Below the pieces are notes generated by a model. It was not told the DNA's origin. It saw nothing but the letters and a program-made list of their open reading frames with translations, and made no database searches. The position numbers and the translations under genes were made by a program. A stretch of DNA of 64,000 nt from Peptococcaceae bacterium CEB3. GTDB lineage: Bacteria; Bacillota; Desulfitobacteriia; Desulfitobacteriales; Desulfitobacteriaceae. Below, one piece after another: positions 7,828 to 16,279 of this stretch. Each line of letters opens with the position of its first letter. Positions within the stretch are counted from its first letter, which is position 1. Location of the stretch: assembly GCA_001029295.1 (NCBI GenBank), contig LDXJ01000064.1, forward strand, positions 1 through 64,000, read 5' to 3'.

Positions 7828-9204
7828 GTGTTTAAACAACGAAAGTGGATCGCGGTTGTACGCGGAAGGCAGTGGATCGTGGCCAAGGTCGGGGTGTGGC
7901 CCCGGAAACGGCGCCTCAAAGTATACAAGCTCTTGGAGTTTCCGGACAGGTCTACGGCGGCCGCCCCGAAAGCGAATGTGTCGACGGCTCCGGATGGGGC
8001 CGGCGGAGCGATGACTGCCGGTTCAGGGGTGACAGCGCAAGGAGAAGGCGGAAGCGGGATTGGGTTAGAAGCAGACGCGGGGCCTCGGGCTGAGACTGGG
8101 ATCCAGGCTGAGACTGGGGGCGAGGCTGGGGCGGGGGCCCGAGCTGGGGAGGACGATGTATCTTCCTGGCTGAGGCGGAAGAAGTTTGCGGGTAGGAAAC
8201 TCAGCCTGGCCCTTTCCTCGCCCGGAATCATTACCCGGATAATTACGCTGCCTGTTTTGCCCGCCAAAGTCTTGGACAGGCTCCTCACTGAACAGGTCGG
8301 ACAATACTTTACCGTCAATATCGCGGATTACCTCGTCGACTACCGAGTCGTGGAACGTTTCCGGGAACAAGGGGAGGAGCGGCAGCGTCTTCTCTTGGCG
8401 GCGGTTCCCCGAAAACGATGGGAGGAATTGATCGGGGTTTGCCAAGAGGCTGGCCTAAGTCTGCAGGCGGTGGACCTGACAGGGGATTGTTTGGCACATC
8501 TCTATTCCCTTCTCGGATCGCGGGTGTCTTCCCGTCGCAATGATGAACTGCCTGGGGCAGGCGGAGACGTGGCTGTCGTGGGTTTGAACAATGACCTGGT
8601 GGAGATAGTCCTGCTGAGCCGCGGTACCTTTTTCCTGTATACGGATTTGGCAGTTGATTTGTCCGATATGGGAGACCTTTTGTTTTCGCAACTTCCGCTG
8701 CCACAGGATAAAGGGGAGGCAGCGGGCGGGTCGACAGGGCCGGAGGTAACGGCAGAGTCCACAAGGCCGGAGGTAACAGCAGAGTCCACTGAGCCGGAGG
8801 TAGTGTCTGAGCCGACAGGGTCTCAGATAGCGGCGGAGTCCACTGGGGCGGACGCTGCAGCGGAGTCCACAGGCCCGGAGGTGGCGGGGAGCGGGGCAGA
8901 CGCGGGCTCAGGCTACCAAGCTATTCTGGAGAACCGCTTACTGCCGGTGTTTCAAGCCTTAACGGACTTCAACCGTTTTTTTGCCTCCCGGCACCAGGGG
9001 AAAACGTTGGATACGGTTTTTATCACAGGGGAGTACGCGGATTTGCCTCTGCTGGCGGAGGTTTTCCGGGGAAATTTGGAAATCGAGACCCGGGTAGGGT
9101 TTCCCGGCGACTGGCAACCGTCATTTGCCCGAAGAATGAAGGGAAGCAAGCAGAACTGGATGAAATATGGCCAGCTGTATGGTTTGGCATTCAGGGAGCG
9201 CTAG
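7828..9204 (+). CDS. pilM: PilM-like pilus assembly protein with internal repeats (cluster A)
   Basis: Actin-like cytoplasmic component that with PilN and PilO forms the alignment subcomplex. The N-terminus (WIAVVRGRQWIVAKVGV), the LSLALSSPGIITRIITLP strand and VAVVGLNNDLVEIVLLSRG resemble the PilM/FtsA-like fold. The order PilM, PilN, PilO supports the call. Two low-complexity insertions are odd: an Ala/Gly/Glu-rich one (about 60-112) and, near 298-356, six 9-residue repeats of the type STGPEVTAE, encoded by 27-bp units. GTG 7828 has GAGGAGG upstream. At 458 residues it is about 100 longer than usual PilM, mostly because of these insertions. Confidence 0.75.
   Translation: MFKQRKWIAVVRGRQWIVAKVGVWPRKRRLKVYKLLEFPDRSTAAAPKANVSTAPDGAGGAMTAGSGVTAQGEGGSGIGLEADAGPRAETGIQAETGGEAGAGARAGEDDVSSWLRRKKFAGRKLSLALSSPGIITRIITLPVLPAKVLDRLLTEQVGQYFTVNIADYLVDYRVVERFREQGEERQRLLLAAVPRKRWEELIGVCQEAGLSLQAVDLTGDCLAHLYSLLGSRVSSRRNDELPGAGGDVAVVGLNNDLVEIVLLSRGTFFLYTDLAVDLSDMGDLLFSQLPLPQDKGEAAGGSTGPEVTAESTRPEVTAESTEPEVVSEPTGSQIAAESTGADAAAESTGPEVAGSGADAGSGYQAILENRLLPVFQALTDFNRFFASRHQGKTLDTVFITGEYADLPLLAEVFRGNLEIETRVGFPGDWQPSFARRMKGSKQNWMKYGQLYGLAFRER
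8731..8892 (+). repeat. In-frame 27-bp tandem repeat inside pilM
   Basis: Six consecutive 9-residue units (STGPEVTAE and variants) lie between two folded parts of the PilM-like protein. The unit is a multiple of three, so the frame is kept. A shorter Ala-Glu-Thr-Gly-rich repeat of 18 bp lies near 8086-8155 in the same gene. Confidence 0.75.
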
Positions 9205-9313
9205 TGGAGTGGGAAGTCATTTAAAGATTCGGGGATTAATGAGGCAGGACTGCCTTCATCTCCGCTGGATGCACTGTCGCTTCGTCCAATATTAGGGGCC
9301 ATTCAGAGGACGA

Positions 9314-9375
9314 CTAAACAATGAGTGAAGGATAATTGAAGGATGATAACTGAAGGATGACTGAAGGATGCTCAG
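9314..9375 (+). repeat. Short degenerate tandem repeat before pilN
   Basis: The core TGAAGGAT recurs four times at 11-14 base spacing directly upstream of the pilN start. The last units supply the GGATG ribosome-binding context. Confidence 0.6.
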
Positions 9376-9924
9376 ATGACGACGAAAAGCAGTTTTGATT
9401 TTTTAGAGGCGGCCCGGCGGGAGAGCCGGTACAAATCACTTAGCCAGGCCGGGACCGTCACGAGGAAAAAGGCGGTCGCTATCGGTTTGGGAATTATATT
9501 TCTGGCGGCCGCCGGGGGTTCACCCTGGCTCCGGGAATACGAAGTCCAGATGGAGATCAGCCAGGTAAACGCAAAGATCGCGGCTTTGAGCACTCTGACA
9601 GGTAAGGTTAACCGGCTAAACGACCTCGAGAAAGAGTCGCGGCGGCAAACGGCTCTCTTGGGCTTAAAGCGTGCGCAAGCAGGCCATCCTGTGGAAGTTT
9701 TGGCGAAAGTCGTGGCTCTCTTGCCCGCGGGAACCACGATTAAGCAGTTCTCGTTCCAGTCCGACAAGTCTGTATCTTTGGGACTCAACGTGCCTTTGCC
9801 GATCGACGTGGCACGCCTCTGGTTGAGCATAGACCGGTCGGGAACATTTCAATCTGTGAATATCAAATCTGTCTCTCTCCAAGACAAGGCCCAGGAGATT
9901 CAGTTGACTTTAAGGCTAAAGTAA
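9376..9924 (+). CDS. pilN: PilN-like pilus assembly protein (cluster A)
   Basis: Bitopic inner-membrane protein of 182 residues that links PilM to PilO. A short cytoplasmic N-terminus (SSFDFLEAARRESRYKSL) precedes one transmembrane helix (AVAIGLGIIFLAAAGGSPWL, about 33-52), a coiled coil (VNAKIAALSTLTGKVNRLNDLEKES) and a ferredoxin-like domain (VEVLAKVVALLPAGTTIKQFSFQ). This domain order is that of PilN/GspL-C. The classic PilN N-terminal INLLP motif is not obvious. ATG 9376 follows the repeat tract. It sits between pilM and pilO in the expected order. Confidence 0.78.
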   Translation: MTTKSSFDFLEAARRESRYKSLSQAGTVTRKKAVAIGLGIIFLAAAGGSPWLREYEVQMEISQVNAKIAALSTLTGKVNRLNDLEKESRRQTALLGLKRAQAGHPVEVLAKVVALLPAGTTIKQFSFQSDKSVSLGLNVPLPIDVARLWLSIDRSGTFQSVNIKSVSLQDKAQEIQLTLRLK

Positions 9925-10026
9925 GGGGATGGATACAACGGTACATGTGGTCAGAGGGATGAATAGGACTGAATATGAGCACAAAGTGAATAGGTGTGAC
10001 ATAATATGGGGTCAGAGGGAAGGACA

Positions 10027-10635
10027 ATGACGAAAGACAAAGTTGAGAAGGTCGCTCTGATTCTTCTGATCGCAGCCGGCATCGCCTATCTCTACGGCAA
10101 GATGATTTTCTGGCCGAAGTGGAACGCGGTTGGGCTGGAAAGCGCTCAGCTCCAACAGCGTGAACGTTTGTACCATACATTGGCATCCTATGCCGCGGAA
10201 CCGGGTCGCCTGGATAAAAAAATTGCCAATCTGCATGGCCGGGTGAAGGCATACGGCCGGGAAGCCCCCCGGTATTTGGATAAGGCCCAGATCATGGTGA
10301 ACCTTCATGATCTTGCCAAAGAATATAAGGTTAACCCGCTTAACGTCAGCTTCGCGGTTGCCCAGTCAACGGGGACGGCGGCAACTGTGGGAATCACTTT
10401 GGCTTGTTCGGGCCCTCCGGCCGATGTGCTGGCCTTGGCGAAAGCGCTCGAAGATGAGAAATTTCCTTGGTCTTTAAACGGAATGAATCTGTCGGCGGCA
10501 AAGGGGGTCATGCAAGCTCAACTGAAGTTGACGGCTTATGCCTTGACCGGCGGAGATGGGGCCAGTTCTGAAGCTCCGCCTCCCTTTATGAATTATCCGT
10601 TCGGCGGCGGGGACATGGCGGCAAGGTTTCAGTAG
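10027..10635 (+). CDS. pilO: PilO-like pilus assembly protein (cluster A)
   Basis: Inner-membrane alignment protein. The N-terminal helix VALILLIAAGIAYLYGKMIFW is followed by a coiled-coil stretch (VGLESAQLQQRERLYHTLASY) and a ferredoxin-like periplasmic-type domain (QIMVNLHDLAKEYKVNPLNVSFAVAQ). ATG 10027 has GAGGGAAGG upstream, so the longer start at 10006 is not favoured. The C-terminal tail is Pro/Gly rich. It ends cluster A; the pilB, pilC, prepilins, pilM, pilN, pilO order suggests one transcription unit. Confidence 0.76.
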   Translation: MTKDKVEKVALILLIAAGIAYLYGKMIFWPKWNAVGLESAQLQQRERLYHTLASYAAEPGRLDKKIANLHGRVKAYGREAPRYLDKAQIMVNLHDLAKEYKVNPLNVSFAVAQSTGTAATVGITLACSGPPADVLALAKALEDEKFPWSLNGMNLSAAKGVMQAQLKLTAYALTGGDGASSEAPPPFMNYPFGGGDMAARFQ

Positions 10636-10766
10636 TCTGCCCGGGTCTCGGAGAGAACAGGGGTCGAGGGGCGGAATAAAGCGGCGGAATTAAGCAAAAT
10701 AGGATAAGCAGAATTTCCCCTCCCCCGGCATAGGTATTAAAGCCGGGGTGCGAAGGAGGTGGAAGG

Positions 10767-11510
10767 ATGCTTACCCAATTTTTGTTGGCCGCTGCGGCTC
10801 TTTCGGTTCTAAAAGGGATCACGCTGCTCGTCTCCTATATTAACAACAGTGCCTTTCCGCAGCCTCTGGCGGAAGCAGAAGAAAGGCGGTACCTGAGCGT
10901 CCTCCATGCCGCCAAAGAGAAGGCAGCAAGGAGCCGTCAGGATGATCTGGAAGTAGAACGCGCCCGCAACATGCTGATTGAACACAATTTGCGCCTGGTG
11001 GCCCACCTGGTTAAGAAATTTGACGGTACGGGCGAGGACACCGACGACCTGATCTCGATCGGGACCATTGGGCTGATCAAGGGGATCAACACTTTCGACC
11101 CAGGCAAAGGCACAAAATTGGCTACCTATGCCGCAAGATGTATCGAAAATGAAATTCTTATGCACTTAAGGTCATTGAAAAAGACGCGCGGGGAAGTGTC
11201 GATTTACGACCCGATTGGGGTGGATAAAGAGGGCAACGAAATAACCCTGATGGACGTTTTGGGTTCCGATGGAGAAGATATTGCCGAGCGGGTGGAAAAC
11301 GAGTTCGAACAGAAGGCGGTCTTGGATAAGGTTAGAAAGCTGAGCCAACGTGAGCGGCTCGTTCTCTCCCTGCGTTATGGTCTGTTGAACAGCCCGCGGC
11401 GGACGCAGAGGGAGATTGCTAAAGCTTTGGGGATATCGCGTTCTTATGTGTCGAGGATCGAGAAGAAGGCGATTCAGAAATTGCTGGAAGAGATGAGCCA
11501 AAACAAGTAG
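10767..11510 (+). CDS. sigK: Sporulation sigma factor sigma-K (pro-sigma-K)
   Basis: Late mother-cell sigma factor of endospore formation. The hydrophobic pro-sequence (about 1-24), then SYINNSAFPQPL, NMLIEHNLRLVAHLVKKFDGTGEDTDDLISIGTIGLIKGI (region 2), KLATYAARCIENEILMHLR and the region 4 helix-turn-helix TQREIAKALGISRSYVSRIEKKA closely match Bacillus SigK. The gene is not split by a skin-like element. Region 1.2-2.1 has about ten extra residues (KEKAARSRQDDLEVE). ATG 10767 has AAGGAGGTGGAAGG upstream. It lies between the two pilus clusters; its presence implies a spore former. Confidence 0.96.
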   Translation: MLTQFLLAAAALSVLKGITLLVSYINNSAFPQPLAEAEERRYLSVLHAAKEKAARSRQDDLEVERARNMLIEHNLRLVAHLVKKFDGTGEDTDDLISIGTIGLIKGINTFDPGKGTKLATYAARCIENEILMHLRSLKKTRGEVSIYDPIGVDKEGNEITLMDVLGSDGEDIAERVENEFEQKAVLDKVRKLSQRERLVLSLRYGLLNSPRRTQREIAKALGISRSYVSRIEKKAIQKLLEEMSQNK

Positions 11511-11833
11511 CCGAGGACGTGGGGCTATCGGGGAATCAGTCACGGCCCGGGTTGGGGATTCGGGTGCGGATTCGGCGCGGTTGCTATTGGGACCGGACGC
11601 GGTCGCACAGTAAGGCCTTGGGCGGCTCCGGCCCCGGTCCTACCGCTCTGCCGAGTTTGCCCAGCGGGTTACCGGCGCATTACGGCCGTGTCAGCCATGT
11701 CAGCCGAGTCACCTTGCTCCCGCCCCCTTCGCAGGGTATAATAAAGTTAATGTGGCTGACGAACAGTCTTGTTTCGGACTGATAGCCTGTCGCTCTTTTG
11801 ACACCAAGACTTTGTTCGGTTCAGGAGGATATG
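11511..11833 (+). other. Intergenic region sigK-yqeG
   Basis: No convincing gene is seen; short open frames here are GC-rich chance frames. The only clear signal is the promoter at 11714-11742. Confidence 0.5.
11714..11742 (+). promoter_or_regulatory. Predicted sigma-A promoter of yqeG
   Basis: TTGCTC (-35) is separated by exactly 17 bases from a perfect TATAAT (-10). yqeG starts about 90 bases downstream. Confidence 0.65.
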
Positions 11834-12364
11834 ATGTTTGAACTTTTCCGTCCTACATTTCAGGCCGGTTCTCTCGACAACATCCCGATTGAGATGCTCC
11901 AGAAGGACGGGATTCGGGGGTTGATTATCGACCTCGACAATACCATGACCCCCTGGAATGACGTTGAAGTGGGGCCCCAGGTGGCAGCCTGGTTTGAAAG
12001 ACTTAAGCAGGCCGGGATTAAAGCTTGCGTCGTTTCCAATAACAAGAAGAAACAGCGGGTGGCGCTGGTGGCAGACCGCTTGGGTATTCCCTTCGTTTTC
12101 CGGGCGAGCAAACCTCGGCGCCGGGCTTTTCGGGCCGGTATGAACATTTTGGGCACGGGCAGGGAGGACACGGCTGTAATCGGGGATCAACTGTTCACCG
12201 ACATTCTGGGCGGCAATCGGATCGGCCTTTATACGGTTTTGGTCATACCTATGAGCCCGCGCGAATTTGTGGGTACCCGGTTCATGCGCAGGATGGAGAG
12301 ACTCCTGATGTGGCTCATGAAGCATATGGCGAGCCCCAAGCCCGACAGTCCGAAGGCACACTAG
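11834..12364 (+). CDS. yqeG: YqeG-family HAD phosphatase (subfamily IIIA)
   Basis: Predicted phosphatase of the HAD superfamily. Motif I is LIIDLDNTMTPW (catalytic Asp pair D-L-D), motif II is VVSNN, and the C-terminal motif is VIGDQLFTDILGGNRIGLYTVLV. The family is widely conserved in Firmicutes next to aro genes; the physiological substrate is not established. AGGAGG at 11823 with ATG 11834 gives the best spacing; ATG 11831 is immediately upstream. Length, about 176 residues, is normal. It has its own promoter at 11714. Confidence 0.93.
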   Translation: MFELFRPTFQAGSLDNIPIEMLQKDGIRGLIIDLDNTMTPWNDVEVGPQVAAWFERLKQAGIKACVVSNNKKKQRVALVADRLGIPFVFRASKPRRRAFRAGMNILGTGREDTAVIGDQLFTDILGGNRIGLYTVLVIPMSPREFVGTRFMRRMERLLMWLMKHMASPKPDSPKAH

Positions 12365-12508
12365 ACGAACTAGACGACCCCAACTTTTCCCTCTTGCCGC
12401 CGGGCACCATCAGAGCATGGAAGTAACTGTGCAGTCGACCAAAGGTCGAAGTTCCCAAAAAATACTGTTTAAACGTTTACCCCGGGGTTAGGAAAGGCGG
12501 GGAAGAAG

Positions 12509-12961
12509 GTGCGCTTGGGGCGAAAAAGCCAGAGGCCGGAGGGGCGCGACTTGGGATTCACTTTGCTGGAAGTACTGCTCACTCTCGCCCTTTTGGGGGG
12601 AGCGGGGTTCGTGCTGGCGGTGAAGCTGCCCTTGGATTTTCCCGCGCGCCAGCTCGACCTTTCGGCGGCGCAGCTTCTGACGGATCTTCGCGACACACGG
12701 CAGGCGGCTATGGCTGAGAACACCTGGTACAGCGTAAAGTTCTTCCCGGTGGAACGGACTTACCGAATTCTGCGGGAAGGGGCAAAGGTGAAGGAGGTTC
12801 CCCTTCAGGAGGGAGTGTCCTTTATGCAGACTGTGCCGGATCTGACCATTAATGCCCGCGGCAACCCCAGTTTGGGGATGACCGTCTCGCTCATTAACCG
12901 CCGCGGTCAGGTGCGCAAAGTGATCTTTGCCCCGGTCAACGGGCGAATTCGGGAAGGATAG
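12509..12961 (+). CDS. Prepilin-type protein, GspH-like (cluster B)
   Basis: Minor pseudopilin of 150 residues. A 16-residue basic leader ends in LG, followed by FTLLEVLLTLALLGGAGFVLAVKL with Glu5. Next come the GspH-like QLLTDLRDTRQAAMAENTWYSVKFF and a beta-rich C-terminus. GTG 12509 has GCGGGGAAG upstream. It lies just ahead of aroC (68 bases) and is the first gene of pilus cluster B, separated from the other cluster-B prepilins by aroC and aroB. Confidence 0.82.
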   Translation: MRLGRKSQRPEGRDLGFTLLEVLLTLALLGGAGFVLAVKLPLDFPARQLDLSAAQLLTDLRDTRQAAMAENTWYSVKFFPVERTYRILREGAKVKEVPLQEGVSFMQTVPDLTINARGNPSLGMTVSLINRRGQVRKVIFAPVNGRIREG

Positions 12962-13029
12962 GTCCGCCTGTCCCTCGGGAAGAGGGGACGCCGCCCCTAG
13001 AACCACTGGAGAAAGGCAGAGAAGCACGA

Positions 13030-14178
13030 ATGCGATTTTTAACCGCGGGTGAGTCCCACGGACCCAAACTTATAGGAATCATCGAAGGGTTGCCTTCAGG
13101 AGTACATATTTCCCAAGAAACAATTGACGAGAGTTTGCGCCGCCGTCAGCAAGGTCCCGGCCGGGGGGGCCGCATGGCCATTGAACAGGATGCGGCTGTT
13201 ATCTTATCCGGGGTCAGGGGAGGATTGACCACAGGCGCGCCGCTGGCCTTGGAGATCGAGAATCGGGATTGGGCTAATTGGCGAGAGGTTATGGCGGTGG
13301 GGGCGGGGGCAGACCTCGCGAGCCGGCGGGTGACCGCGCCGAGGCCCGGACATGCCGATTTGACGGGGTCGCTGAAGTACCGGACGGAGGTTCGCAACAT
13401 TCTGGAAAGGGCGAGTGCCCGCGAGACGGCCATGCGGGTGGCCGTAGGGAATGTGGCAAGACAACTTCTGATTGCCCTGGGTGTGGAAGTCCGGGGGCGG
13501 GTTTTGCAGGTGGGCCGGGTTCAGGCCCAACTGCGGGATGATGACAAGTATTGGCAGCGGGTCCGAGGCTCCGCCTGGTCGGTGGGGGACGCGGAAGCTG
13601 AGGCGGAAATGGGCCGGCAATTGGAGGACGCCCGCCGGGAGGGGGAATCCCTGGGCGGGATCATGGAAGTCCAGGCCTTGAACTTTCCCGCGGGTCTTGG
13701 CTCCCATGTGCAGTGGGACCGAAAACTCGACGGGCGCATTGCCCAGGCTGTTTTGTCGGTGCAGGCCATTAAGGGAGTGGAGTTCGGCTTAGGATTTGAG
13801 GCCGGGCGGAGACCGGGATCCCTGGTCCACGATCCCATTCTCTATGAAGAGGGAAGAGGATTCCGACGGGGAAGCAACCGGGCAGGGGGAATCGAGGGCG
13901 GCATGAGCAACGGCGAACCGATCCTGCTGCGGGCCGTCATGAAACCGATTCCCACCCTTTACAAGCCTCTGCCGACGGTGGATTTAGAGACGAAAGAGGC
14001 GGTTAAGGCCAGCGTGGAACGGTCGGATGTCTGTGCCGTCCCCGCCGCCTTAGTAGTTTTGGAACATGTGCTGGCCTGGACCTTGGCAGAAGCAGTTCTG
14101 GAGAAGTTTCCGTCAGACAGTTTCTCCGAGTTACAGAAAAGTTGGCAGGAGTATAGCCGCTATTTAGAGTCTCAGTGA
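13030..14178 (+). CDS. aroC: Chorismate synthase
   Basis: Last step of the shikimate pathway: FMN-dependent conversion of EPSP to chorismate. Signatures seen are MRFLTAGESHGPKLIGIIEGLPSG at the start, RRQQGPGRGGRM, the segment RPGHADLTGSLKY, RASARETAMRVAVG, and GSNRAGGIEGGMSNGEPI. Length 382 is normal. The TGA stop at 14176-14178 coincides with the first bases of a TnpB-type transposon right end, so the insertion appears to supply the stop codon; only the very C-terminal residues can have changed. It is followed by aroB and terminates with it at 15518. Confidence 0.96.
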   Translation: MRFLTAGESHGPKLIGIIEGLPSGVHISQETIDESLRRRQQGPGRGGRMAIEQDAAVILSGVRGGLTTGAPLALEIENRDWANWREVMAVGAGADLASRRVTAPRPGHADLTGSLKYRTEVRNILERASARETAMRVAVGNVARQLLIALGVEVRGRVLQVGRVQAQLRDDDKYWQRVRGSAWSVGDAEAEAEMGRQLEDARREGESLGGIMEVQALNFPAGLGSHVQWDRKLDGRIAQAVLSVQAIKGVEFGLGFEAGRRPGSLVHDPILYEEGRGFRRGSNRAGGIEGGMSNGEPILLRAVMKPIPTLYKPLPTVDLETKEAVKASVERSDVCAVPAALVVLEHVLAWTLAEAVLEKFPSDSFSELQKSWQEYSRYLESQ

Positions 14179-14237
14179 CTTCCTCCCCGCGTTGAGACGC
14201 GAGGATGCCCAAGTCTCCCGAAGGAGCTTGGCAGGCC
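14176..14237 (-). mobile_element. Solo right end (omega-RNA-like) of a TnpB transposon between aroC and aroB
   Basis: On the minus strand these 62 bases match the right end of the TnpB element at 36429-36490 at 58 of 62 positions, including the hairpin with CGCGT and ACGCG arms. No tnpB and no left end are present here. The terminal TGA on the plus strand is the aroC stop codon. In TnpB elements this end encodes the guide-RNA scaffold, so a vestigial RNA could be made; that is inference. Confidence 0.85.
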
Positions 14238-14305
14238 AGATTCAGAAGCTCAGCCACCGGTTCGGCCGGCAAGCGAGCAGGAGGAACGAGAGAGGAAGAG
14301 GGAAG

Positions 14306-15397
14306 TTGAGCGTTTCCAACAGGCAAAAAATCGAGGTGTCCGCAAGCCATCCTTACCCGGTATTCCTGGGGGCGGATCTTGAGGAGCTGGGGGATTATCT
14401 GCTGTCCCGTTTTGGCAATATTGAGCATGTCTTAATCATTACTCAACCGGTGATAGCGGAACATTATGCTGAGAGGGTGAGGCAAGGTTTTAAAGGCTGC
14501 CGGGTCGACCTTGTGACGGTGCCCGCGGGCGAAGGGGAAAAATCCTTGACGAGGCTTAGCACCCTGGTCGGTGAAGCGGTCCGGCTGGGAGCGAACCGAC
14601 TGACTCTGGTCGTTGCCCTGGGCGGTGGAGTGATCGGTGATTTGGCCGGCTTTTTTGCCGGTATCTTCATGCGGGGAATCCGTTTCGTCCAGGTGCCCAC
14701 GACTCTTTTGGCTATGGTGGACAGCAGTATCGGCGGGAAAGTGGCGGTCAACCACCCGGCCGGGAAGAACTTGCTGGGTGCTTTTTATCCGCCCCTGGCA
14801 GTGTGGACGGATTTTTCCACATTGGCCACCCTTCCCTGGCAGGAAGTGCAAAACGGGCTGGCTGAGACCGTGAAGCACGCGGTTTTGGGCGACCGGGACC
14901 TGTTTGCTTTTTTGCAAGAACACCTTAATGAGATATTGGCCCGCGATCCTCTCATTTTCCGGGAGTTGACGGTTCGGTCCCTGGCTGTAAAAGTCAGGCT
15001 TGTGAGTCAGGATGAAAAGGAGCACGGGGTGCGGGCCCTACTTAACTTGGGGCACAGTTTCGGACACGCGTTGGAGACAGCGATGGCGTACGCCGGGATC
15101 TCCCATGGCAGGGGAGTGAGCGTAGGCTTAGTTGCAGCCTCCCGCCTGGCGGAGGAGAGAGGACTTATCTCTGCTGCCGAAGTCCAAGGTATCATGGATC
15201 TTCTCAGCGGACTGGGGCTGCCGATATCTGTCCGTGAGCAGGAGCCCGAGCGGCTGGTGCAACTGATGGCTGCCGACAAAAAGAATCGTTTTGGACGCAA
15301 GGTCCTGGTTCTGCCGCGGGGGATCGGTCAAGCCGTGCAGGTGGATGATTGCTCAGACGAAGATTTACTTCGGGTGTGGGCGGGGGTGATTGACTAA
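14306..15397 (+). CDS. aroB: 3-dehydroquinate synthase
   Basis: Second step of the shikimate pathway: NAD-dependent cyclisation of DAHP to 3-dehydroquinate. Motifs are the NAD-site GEGEKSLTRL and VVALGGGVIGDLAGFFAGIFMRGI, the segment VPTTLLAMVDSSIGGKVAVNHPAGKNLLGAF and the metal ligands in HSFGHALE with Glu and His elsewhere. The frame is open back to 14192, but that part is transposon remnant. TTG 14306 with AGAGGAAGAGGGAAG upstream begins just before the conserved domain and is chosen. About 363 residues. It follows aroC and ends before a strong terminator. Confidence 0.94.
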   Translation: MSVSNRQKIEVSASHPYPVFLGADLEELGDYLLSRFGNIEHVLIITQPVIAEHYAERVRQGFKGCRVDLVTVPAGEGEKSLTRLSTLVGEAVRLGANRLTLVVALGGGVIGDLAGFFAGIFMRGIRFVQVPTTLLAMVDSSIGGKVAVNHPAGKNLLGAFYPPLAVWTDFSTLATLPWQEVQNGLAETVKHAVLGDRDLFAFLQEHLNEILARDPLIFRELTVRSLAVKVRLVSQDEKEHGVRALLNLGHSFGHALETAMAYAGISHGRGVSVGLVAASRLAEERGLISAAEVQGIMDLLSGLGLPISVREQEPERLVQLMAADKKNRFGRKVLVLPRGIGQAVQVDDCSDEDLLRVWAGVID

Positions 15398-15430
15398 AAA
15401 GCTTTTGCGGTCTGGGGATCCACGCCTGAG

Positions 15431-15472
15431 GATCGTTTGCCACACCCTTAAGATCGTTTGCCACACCCTTAA
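15431..15472 (+). repeat. Perfect 21-bp direct repeat, two copies
   Basis: Two identical adjacent 21-bp copies beginning GATCGTTTGCC lie just after aroB and before its terminator. Perfect identity implies a recent duplication. Confidence 0.85.
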
Positions 15473-15517
15473 ATTGTAGGGACTGCTTAGACCCGGACAT
15501 AGGGAATCAGGGGTGGG

Positions 15518-15560
15518 GGAGAGCGGGAAGAAAGGACTTTCTTCGCACTCTCCTTTTTTT
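15518..15560 (+). terminator. Rho-independent terminator after aroB
   Basis: A 17-base arm (15518-15534) pairs almost fully with 15537-15553 across a 2-nt loop, followed by seven T. It ends the aroC-aroB transcript. The following 190 bases before the next prepilin hold no recognised signal. Confidence 0.85.
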
Positions 15561-15748
15561 CGCCGTTAAGCTGCACGAAGTGAGGGTGGGAGTTTGATTA
15601 GGTGCGAGCTGTGTCGGAAAGGAAGAATGTGGGAACAATATGGTAATATAGAAAGTTATGGAGAAGATCCTGTCGACCCAGCAGGAGAATCGAAGTTTGA
15701 AACCGAATAAACCGAATTAAGAAGACATTCAACAGGACGAGCGAAAAG

Positions 15749-16279
15749 ATGAGCGGAGGAGCGCAGTTTTTCTGTCGTGGTCCTTTGAAATCGGTCGGCG
15801 AAGAGAATATCTTAAAAGTCTTTGAGGAGAGGGGAGTGGAAGTCTGGTTTTGGGCTGTGAAGCGTGGGTCTTGGAAACCGAGAAAACCTCTGAGAAGCAG
15901 ACAGGACCCTCGAGAACAGGTCCCGTTGCGGGACGGGAGCGCCTGTTTAGCCTGGGAAAACAAGGGTTTTACGCTTTGGGAACTCCTGTTGGTTTTGGCT
16001 CTTATGGGATTTCTCACGGGCGCATTTGTTCCTCGTTTTACCTCGGCGTTGGTTCCTATTCAGAAACGGGCGCAAGAGGCCAACGCGCAGAAGGTTGAGG
16101 GGGCCCTGCAACTGTACAGATTGGATGTGGGCGCTTTGCCTGGGAATTTTGAGGACTTAATCAGGAGACCGGATGGAGTCAAAGGCTGGCAGGGGCCCTA
16201 TTTGAAGGAATGGCCTCTAAGCGGCCCGCCAACGGTTTATGCGTTTGATTCCTATGGCCGGGTGACGCTTTCCCAATGA
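15749..16279 (+). CDS. Prepilin-type protein, GspG-like (cluster B)
   Basis: Major-pseudopilin-like protein. Cleavage is predicted after WENKG, before FTLWELLLVLALMGFLTGAFVPRF with Glu5. The C-terminal part (ALQLYRLDVGALPGNFEDLIRRPDGVKGWQGPYLKEWPL, ending FDSYGRVTLSQ) is the GspG signature. From ATG 15749 the leader would be about 74 residues, which is abnormally long; TTG 15926 would give a normal 14-residue leader but has a weak ribosome site. The start is therefore uncertain. It overlaps the next gene by 4 bases (ATGA), so the GHIJK-like series is translationally coupled. Confidence 0.82.
   Translation: MSGGAQFFCRGPLKSVGEENILKVFEERGVEVWFWAVKRGSWKPRKPLRSRQDPREQVPLRDGSACLAWENKGFTLWELLLVLALMGFLTGAFVPRFTSALVPIQKRAQEANAQKVEGALQLYRLDVGALPGNFEDLIRRPDGVKGWQGPYLKEWPLSGPPTVYAFDSYGRVTLSQ

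Noticed and set aside
7221-8318. Long minus-strand frame (365 residues) opposite the lipoprotein and pilM
   Set aside because: It is a shadow of two plus-strand genes with clear motifs and ribosome sites.
10722-10749. Sigma-K/E-type -10 in GGCATAGGTATTA upstream of sigK
   Set aside because: It lies inside a CCCCGGC/GCCGGGG hairpin, and no matching -35 was found at proper spacing.
11519-11782. 87-residue frame between sigK and yqeG
   Set aside because: It has no ribosome site, runs through the yqeG promoter and looks like GC-rich chance coding.
14192-14305. N-terminal extension of aroB from 14192
   Set aside because: It is the transposon right-end remnant; the TTG at 14306 has a ribosome site and family length.
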